Assembly: GCA_031281385.1 (NCBI GenBank)
Contig: JAITFL010000019.1
Coordinates: 1 to 8,938, forward strand
DNA length: 8,938 nucleotides
Source: Holophagales bacterium
GTDB lineage: Bacteria; Acidobacteriota; Holophagae; Holophagales; Holophagaceae
Direction of reading: 5' to 3'
In this document: piece after piece, positions 5,808 through 8,938 of the stretch
Numbering within the stretch: the first letter of the stretch is position 1
How the letters are laid out: each line of letters begins with the position of its first letter
Program-made: the position numbers and the translations under genes
The notes under the pieces: generated by a model
Told to the model about the DNA's origin: nothing
The model's database searches: none
What the model saw: only the letters and a program-made list of their open reading frames with translations

Positions 5808-6092
5808 CTACGGCCGGACGCTGCCCCCGCCGCGCCCAGCATTAGCGCCACTAAGCGCCTTCCCCCAGTATAGCATCCGGGTGAACTCCATGACCCGGCA
5901 AAAAACGAAGCAAATTGCCGTGGCGCTCACACCGAGTACGAAAGATAGAATCAGGAGCCAGAAACAGATTGAGTGCCAGTGCTGAACGGAGTCATGCACA
6001 CAAAATTCTTCGAGTTTTGCAAGAGGCTCCATTGTCAATTTGTTAATCGGAGCCGCACTGCCCAAAAAAATTAGAGCTTTGCAAGATGCCAA
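5808..6092 (-). CDS. Possible small single-pass membrane protein
   Basis: A 94-codon frame begins at TTG 6092, three bases past the stop of the upstream gene, with AGGAGG eleven bases ahead (a little far). An internal ATG at 6032 would give 74 residues. The middle contains one clear hydrophobic stretch of about 23 residues (FWLLILSFVLGVSATAICFV), fitting one transmembrane helix, followed by a short positively charged tail rich in glycine. I recognise no family. The frame overlaps the right repeat arm of the candidate insertion, whose mirror frame also encodes EPLAKL, so this could be insertion-derived. Small membrane proteins act as effectors in several defence systems, but nothing here shows that. 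It could be a chance frame. Confidence 0.25.
   Translation of the reverse strand: MASCKALIFLGSAAPINKLTMEPLAKLEEFCVHDSVQHWHSICFWLLILSFVLGVSATAICFVFCRVMEFTRMLYWGKALSGANAGRGGGSVRP
6013..6039 (-). repeat. Right arm of 27-bp imperfect inverted repeat
   Basis: Partner of the 5528-5554 arm. The core of this arm is itself related to a third site, GAGCTTTGCAAGATGC at 6074-6089. That site matches GAGTTTTGCAAGAGGC at 6012-6027 in 14 of 16 bases, in the same orientation and exactly 62 bp away. Confidence 0.7.
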
Positions 6093-6094
6093 TC

Positions 6095-6622
6095 CTAGCT
6101 GAACCTCCTATAGTGCAGGCCGACTGGTTTTCCGCCGCTCTCTAGCAGTATCTCTTGCGGGTAGTCGCTTGGGCTTCCCCATAGTTTGTGGCCAAAGTCA
6201 ATGTTGGCGTTGGATCCGCTGGCCTGGCACTGTCTATCTGTGGGAGTCCAAATAACGTCGTCGTTGTCCATCACCTTTAGGCGGGGCGGCACGCGCTGGG
6301 GCGTGGGCAGCCAAAACACAAGGGCCCTGTCGTTGCCATATTGTTTTTGGTATTCGAGCAGAGCGTGTTTGTACTCGAAGCGCAGCCAATCGCCCGCCTC
6401 GGTTAGCGAAAGCAGGTCAAGCCCCGCGTCCAGCCCTGCCACCACAAGTGTCTTGTTGTTGTTGCTGGGGGGCAGTTCGGGCCAATCATTGTGCTTAGCA
6501 GCCGCCAAAAAGCGCCAAAGGCTCCAGGCCTCTTCTGCCGCGCACACCTTGTTTCGGGCCTCGTTGTCCCATATCCATGAAGTGCCAAGCCTTTGCCAAG
6601 AAGTGTCGCTATTTTGGATCAT
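6095..6622 (-). CDS. Uncharacterised 175-aa methyltransferase-linked protein
   Basis: Soluble-looking protein with no membrane segment or signal peptide and no catalytic motif that I can identify. It is rich in tryptophan: SWQRLGTSWIWD at the start, EAWSLWRFLAAAKH, then a predicted helical LVVAGLDAGLDLLSLTEAGDWLRFEY. A strand-like RALVFWLPTPQRVP follows, and the protein ends GLHYRRFS. ATG 6622 is preferred because GGAG lies six bases upstream; a TTG at 6643 would add seven residues. It begins 27 bases after the methyltransferase stop, so the two are almost certainly cotranscribed and it may be a dedicated partner subunit. The FWLP segment and the terminal GL-x-x-RRxS pattern feel like those of small proteins found in BREX/COG1743-type clusters, but I cannot assign a named family. 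Confidence 0.8.
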   Translation of the reverse strand: MIQNSDTSWQRLGTSWIWDNEARNKVCAAEEAWSLWRFLAAAKHNDWPELPPSNNNKTLVVAGLDAGLDLLSLTEAGDWLRFEYKHALLEYQKQYGNDRALVFWLPTPQRVPPRLKVMDNDDVIWTPTDRQCQASGSNANIDFGHKLWGSPSDYPQEILLESGGKPVGLHYRRFS

Positions 6623-6649
6623 GCTTATCTCCGCAACTGTCAACTGTTC

Positions 6650-8938
6650 TCATATTTCTTCTTCCCCAAACAGCCAGCCTTCCTTTGTGCTGCCCTTTGC
6701 GCCAGTTTGCTTTTGCGCGTGGGCCTGTTTCCACTTGTTGAAAAAGTACAGTGCGCGGTCTGCGGCGGCGCTTGTGGCCTCGTCTGGGCCCTTGCGCTTG
6801 AACCACTCCAGCAGCGGACCCAAGGATGACTTGGGCCTAAAGTTGGGGTTTTTCAGCGTCTCCTCGGCGTTCATGCCGCTGCCGTCGAAACAGGCGCCTA
6901 TGATGACCAGCGCCTGATCCAAGTCCCGCGTCAGCTTGTCCCTGTGCCTGCCCACCCAGGTCTTGGCAAATTCCTGCGCGGGCGTGCGGATGAACACCTT
7001 GTTGCTTTCAGAGCACCACCCGTTGTCTATAAATTCATTGGGCGCCACGCCCGTGCCCCTGAGAAATTTTTGCATCTGGTCGCGGTCTATCTGGCTGGAC
7101 GCGCCAAAGATTTTGAGAAAGTACCAAGTTGTGGGCAGCGCCTCTTTGGGCGGGCCATCTGAACTTTCGTCCCCCCCTTGGTTGAGCAGCAGGTTAATGC
7201 CCACCAGCGCGTCCGCCACGCTCATGGCGTTTTCTTCGTCCTGCATCACCTTGCCATAGTGGCGCGAATAGTACTCCAGTGCCTTGCCGCGCTTTATCAC
7301 CTGTAGGTCTGCTGACCCCAGCCCACCCTTGGCGTGGTTCTCCAGTATGTCCTTTAGTTGGCCCACGTCGGAAAGCACCTCGCGCCTCATGCGCGGCCAG
7401 CTCACCGGCCTTATCTCTTCCATTCGCTTGCGGCAGACGTGTATGATGTCGAACTCTATGAGCCTAGAGCCGAACTGGCCCTCGCCCTTGGTTTCGTCTG
7501 AACGCAGGGGATAGGTGGCTGCCAAGTAAAACCCAGCGTCAAAGAGGGATTCCAGAACGGCCACCCAAGGCTCGTCCTCACTGTGGTGAAACGTGAAAGC
7601 CAGTATGCCGCTTGGTTTAAGTGCCCTGTGCGCCTCGCGCCAGCAGGTTGTGAGTAACCGTTTGTAATAACCATTTGGGTCTTCTGGCTCCCTAGCGCTA
7701 TTTGCCACAACTTCCAGTGCTTTTGGCGTGTACTCTGGGCCAAAGTAATTTGGGTACTTTTCTTTCAGTGCCAGGCGCAGCCAGACATAGAAGAAGTCCG
7801 ACAGTTCGCTATAGTGCAGCAGACCGCCAAAGGGCGGGTCTGTGATTACCAAGTCTAAGCTCTCGTTGCCTACATGCACTAAGTCCGTGGATGACGAACA
7901 GTGTAACTCTGCGCCCAGCACAGCATCGCCGGGATATACCTTTGCGCTCTTGCCACTAATGCCCACCGCAAGTGTTTCATTGACGCGCTTTAGGCCCTCC
8001 GCGCTGACCAATTCCCAAGGTTCGGGGCACCATGCTTTGCCTTCAATAACATTTTCAGTGCAGGAAGCCCAATTGCCACAGCCTACGGAAAGAAAAGCAC
8101 TACTTTCGACAACTGTAGATTTGGGGTGAAAATTGTTATTCGATAAACTTGGTGCAACACAGTCTCTTCTTATATGCCAAAAACAAAAATCATTGTTCTG
8201 TCTGATATAATTTTGGAACGCGCCCAACACAAATTCCCTCACGTCCCAAGCGTAGCCGCCCACTGTCACAATGGCCTTTAGCAACTGGGCATGGACAAGC
8301 AACTGGCGGGGATTGAACATTGTGTGCCAGTGTGTGAAGCCGTGGTTTGGGATGCCGCCATTCAAGCGATGCGTCATAAAACCATAAGGAAGCTCTGAGC
8401 GCGGCCAAAAGTCCTTTAGGTCGCCTTCTTTCCTCTCTTCCCACTCTCGAAACGCCGCCGCATACTGCTTGGCTCGATCAAGCGTGTATGGCGCAAAGTA
8501 CCTGCCGCCATATATCGCGCCCCCTGCGTCCCTCTTTGGGGAATAGGCTTGGATAGCATAAGCCGCCATGGCGCCAGTCTTTTTTGTTGCCTTTATCGAA
8601 GTCAGTACATCTTGCACTGTCCCACAGGCACCACATGAAAAATGCGACTTCTTTGGCACCACGCCCTTTTCGGGCGCAAACGTGACCTTGGTTTCTGGGC
8701 AAGTCACAAGATCGGGCAGTTTGCCGCGCACTTCCAGCAGGCGTATGTTCGACGCCCTGTCCTGATCCCAAACCTCGGTGTCTTTGGCGCTGTCCTGCGC
8801 TGAGCCGCCAGTGGCAACGTCACTGCCCTTTAGCCATTGGGGATGCACCAATAGGCTTAGGTCAACAGATTTCTTTTTGGCTTGGACGCATGTGTTGTTC
8901 GCTGTCTGGCCGCACTTTGGGCAGGCGGCATTATTGTT
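6650..8938 (-). CDS. DUF1156/COG1743 adenine DNA methyltransferase (5' partial)
   Basis: C-terminal 762 residues of a large N6-adenine DNA methyltransferase; the frame is open to the window edge, so the start and probably the DUF1156 domain with the SAM-binding FxGxG motif lie beyond 8938. In visible numbering, a zinc-ribbon begins with CPKCG (6-10) and C17, followed by C80 and CGAC (102-105). The catalytic motif IV DPPF is at 367-370, within LVITDPPFGGLLHYSEL. Next comes LSDFFYVWLRLALK, then GILAFTFHHSEDEPW and DAGFYLAATYPLRSD, all typical of the COG1743 group. Expected full length for the family is roughly 900-1000 residues. It methylates adenine in DNA, presumably to mark self. It heads the visible part of the leftward cluster and is 27 bases from the next gene. 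No internal break is seen. Confidence 0.93.
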   Translation of the reverse strand, partial: NNNAACPKCGQTANNTCVQAKKKSVDLSLLVHPQWLKGSDVATGGSAQDSAKDTEVWDQDRASNIRLLEVRGKLPDLVTCPETKVTFAPEKGVVPKKSHFSCGACGTVQDVLTSIKATKKTGAMAAYAIQAYSPKRDAGGAIYGGRYFAPYTLDRAKQYAAAFREWEERKEGDLKDFWPRSELPYGFMTHRLNGGIPNHGFTHWHTMFNPRQLLVHAQLLKAIVTVGGYAWDVREFVLGAFQNYIRQNNDFCFWHIRRDCVAPSLSNNNFHPKSTVVESSAFLSVGCGNWASCTENVIEGKAWCPEPWELVSAEGLKRVNETLAVGISGKSAKVYPGDAVLGAELHCSSSTDLVHVGNESLDLVITDPPFGGLLHYSELSDFFYVWLRLALKEKYPNYFGPEYTPKALEVVANSAREPEDPNGYYKRLLTTCWREAHRALKPSGILAFTFHHSEDEPWVAVLESLFDAGFYLAATYPLRSDETKGEGQFGSRLIEFDIIHVCRKRMEEIRPVSWPRMRREVLSDVGQLKDILENHAKGGLGSADLQVIKRGKALEYYSRHYGKVMQDEENAMSVADALVGINLLLNQGGDESSDGPPKEALPTTWYFLKIFGASSQIDRDQMQKFLRGTGVAPNEFIDNGWCSESNKVFIRTPAQEFAKTWVGRHRDKLTRDLDQALVIIGACFDGSGMNAEETLKNPNFRPKSSLGPLLEWFKRKGPDEATSAAADRALYFFNKWKQAHAQKQTGAKGSTKEGWLFGEEEI

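Larger units (their letters stand above)
5525..6040. mobile_element. Candidate MITE-like insertion (~0.5 kb)
   Basis: A 17-bp sequence GAGCCACTTGCAAAACT (5538-5554) recurs inverted at 6013-6029 with one mismatch. Immediately outside, TCCATTGTCAACT (5525-5537) recurs in direct orientation at 6028-6040 with one mismatch (C to T), overlapping the right inverted arm by two bases. Direct repeats outside inverted repeats are the arrangement left by a transposon with an 11-13 bp target duplication. The enclosed ~490 bp holds no transposase, so the element would be non-autonomous. Counted as one continuous inverted repeat, 5528-5554 against 6013-6039 match at 23 of 27 positions. The repeats being imperfect means it is old, or that they are paired regulatory sites instead. 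Confidence 0.35.
5444..6094. other. 650-bp gap within the leftward cluster
   Basis: The genes on both sides are packed closely, so this gap is out of character. It contains a set of direct and inverted repeats (listed separately), a possible small membrane protein frame on the minus strand, and several mutually overlapping frames on both strands with biased composition and no family resemblance. I see no intact gene of known family. An insertion, or a replaced operon member, is the simplest explanation. Confidence 0.6.

Noticed and set aside
5477..5851. 124-codon minus-strand frame in the gap
   Set aside because: Composition typical of a shadow frame and no recognisable motif; considered as a frameshifted continuation of the membrane-like frame but no sequence supports a join.
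5509..5985. 158-codon frame on the + strand in the gap
   Set aside because: Low-complexity basic composition without any domain look, overlaps two other frames of similar quality, and crosses the repeat arm; most likely chance in GC-rich DNA.
6095..6643. Assignment of the 175-aa protein to DUF3780 or BrxE
   Set aside because: Both were considered because of the COG1743 context, but the visible sequence does not resemble what I recall of either family.

Overview
The window is bacterial: compact, mostly one-strand gene blocks with Shine-Dalgarno-like starts, ATGA stop/start overlaps and moderately high GC by eye. I cannot name the lineage. The content is that of a defence island: a DNA methyltransferase, a SNF2-type helicase, a RecF/SMC-like AAA ATPase, a broken putative Toprim-type partner and a PD-(D/E)XK nuclease.

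Layout on the + axis. Nucleotides 1-1014 hold the 3' part of a rightward DUF1016 (YhcG-like) nuclease gene whose 5' end lies outside the window. Nucleotides 1015-1542 lie between two convergent genes but are not featureless. They hold a near-consensus promoter, a perfect hairpin, a run of eight G, and a striking array of eight TGTT-starting units spaced 11,11,11,10,11,11,11 bp. They also hold a probable leftward terminator.

Everything from 1543 to 8938 reads leftward and looks like one gene cluster. In order of transcription: a DUF1156/COG1743-type adenine methyltransferase (5' end outside the window); a 175-residue protein I cannot name; a 650-bp gap carrying repeats arranged like a small non-autonomous insertion; a COG4637-like AAA ATPase; a 40-codon reading frame that looks like an internally deleted DUF4276 gene; and a roughly 937-residue SNF2 helicase. 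The last three are joined by two ATGA overlaps, so they are very likely translated in a coupled way.

Inferred working model: the methyltransferase marks self DNA, and the SNF2 helicase and AAA ATPase sense or act on foreign DNA. The AAA ATPase would originally have been paired with a DUF4276 effector, as AAA/Toprim pairs are in other defence systems. That effector has been reduced to a stub that keeps both coupling junctions. The cluster may therefore be a composite: a methylase-helicase system into which an AAA-DUF4276 cassette has been built and then partly disarmed. The right-hand end is cut by the window, so further components (for example a DUF499-type ATPase) could lie just beyond it.
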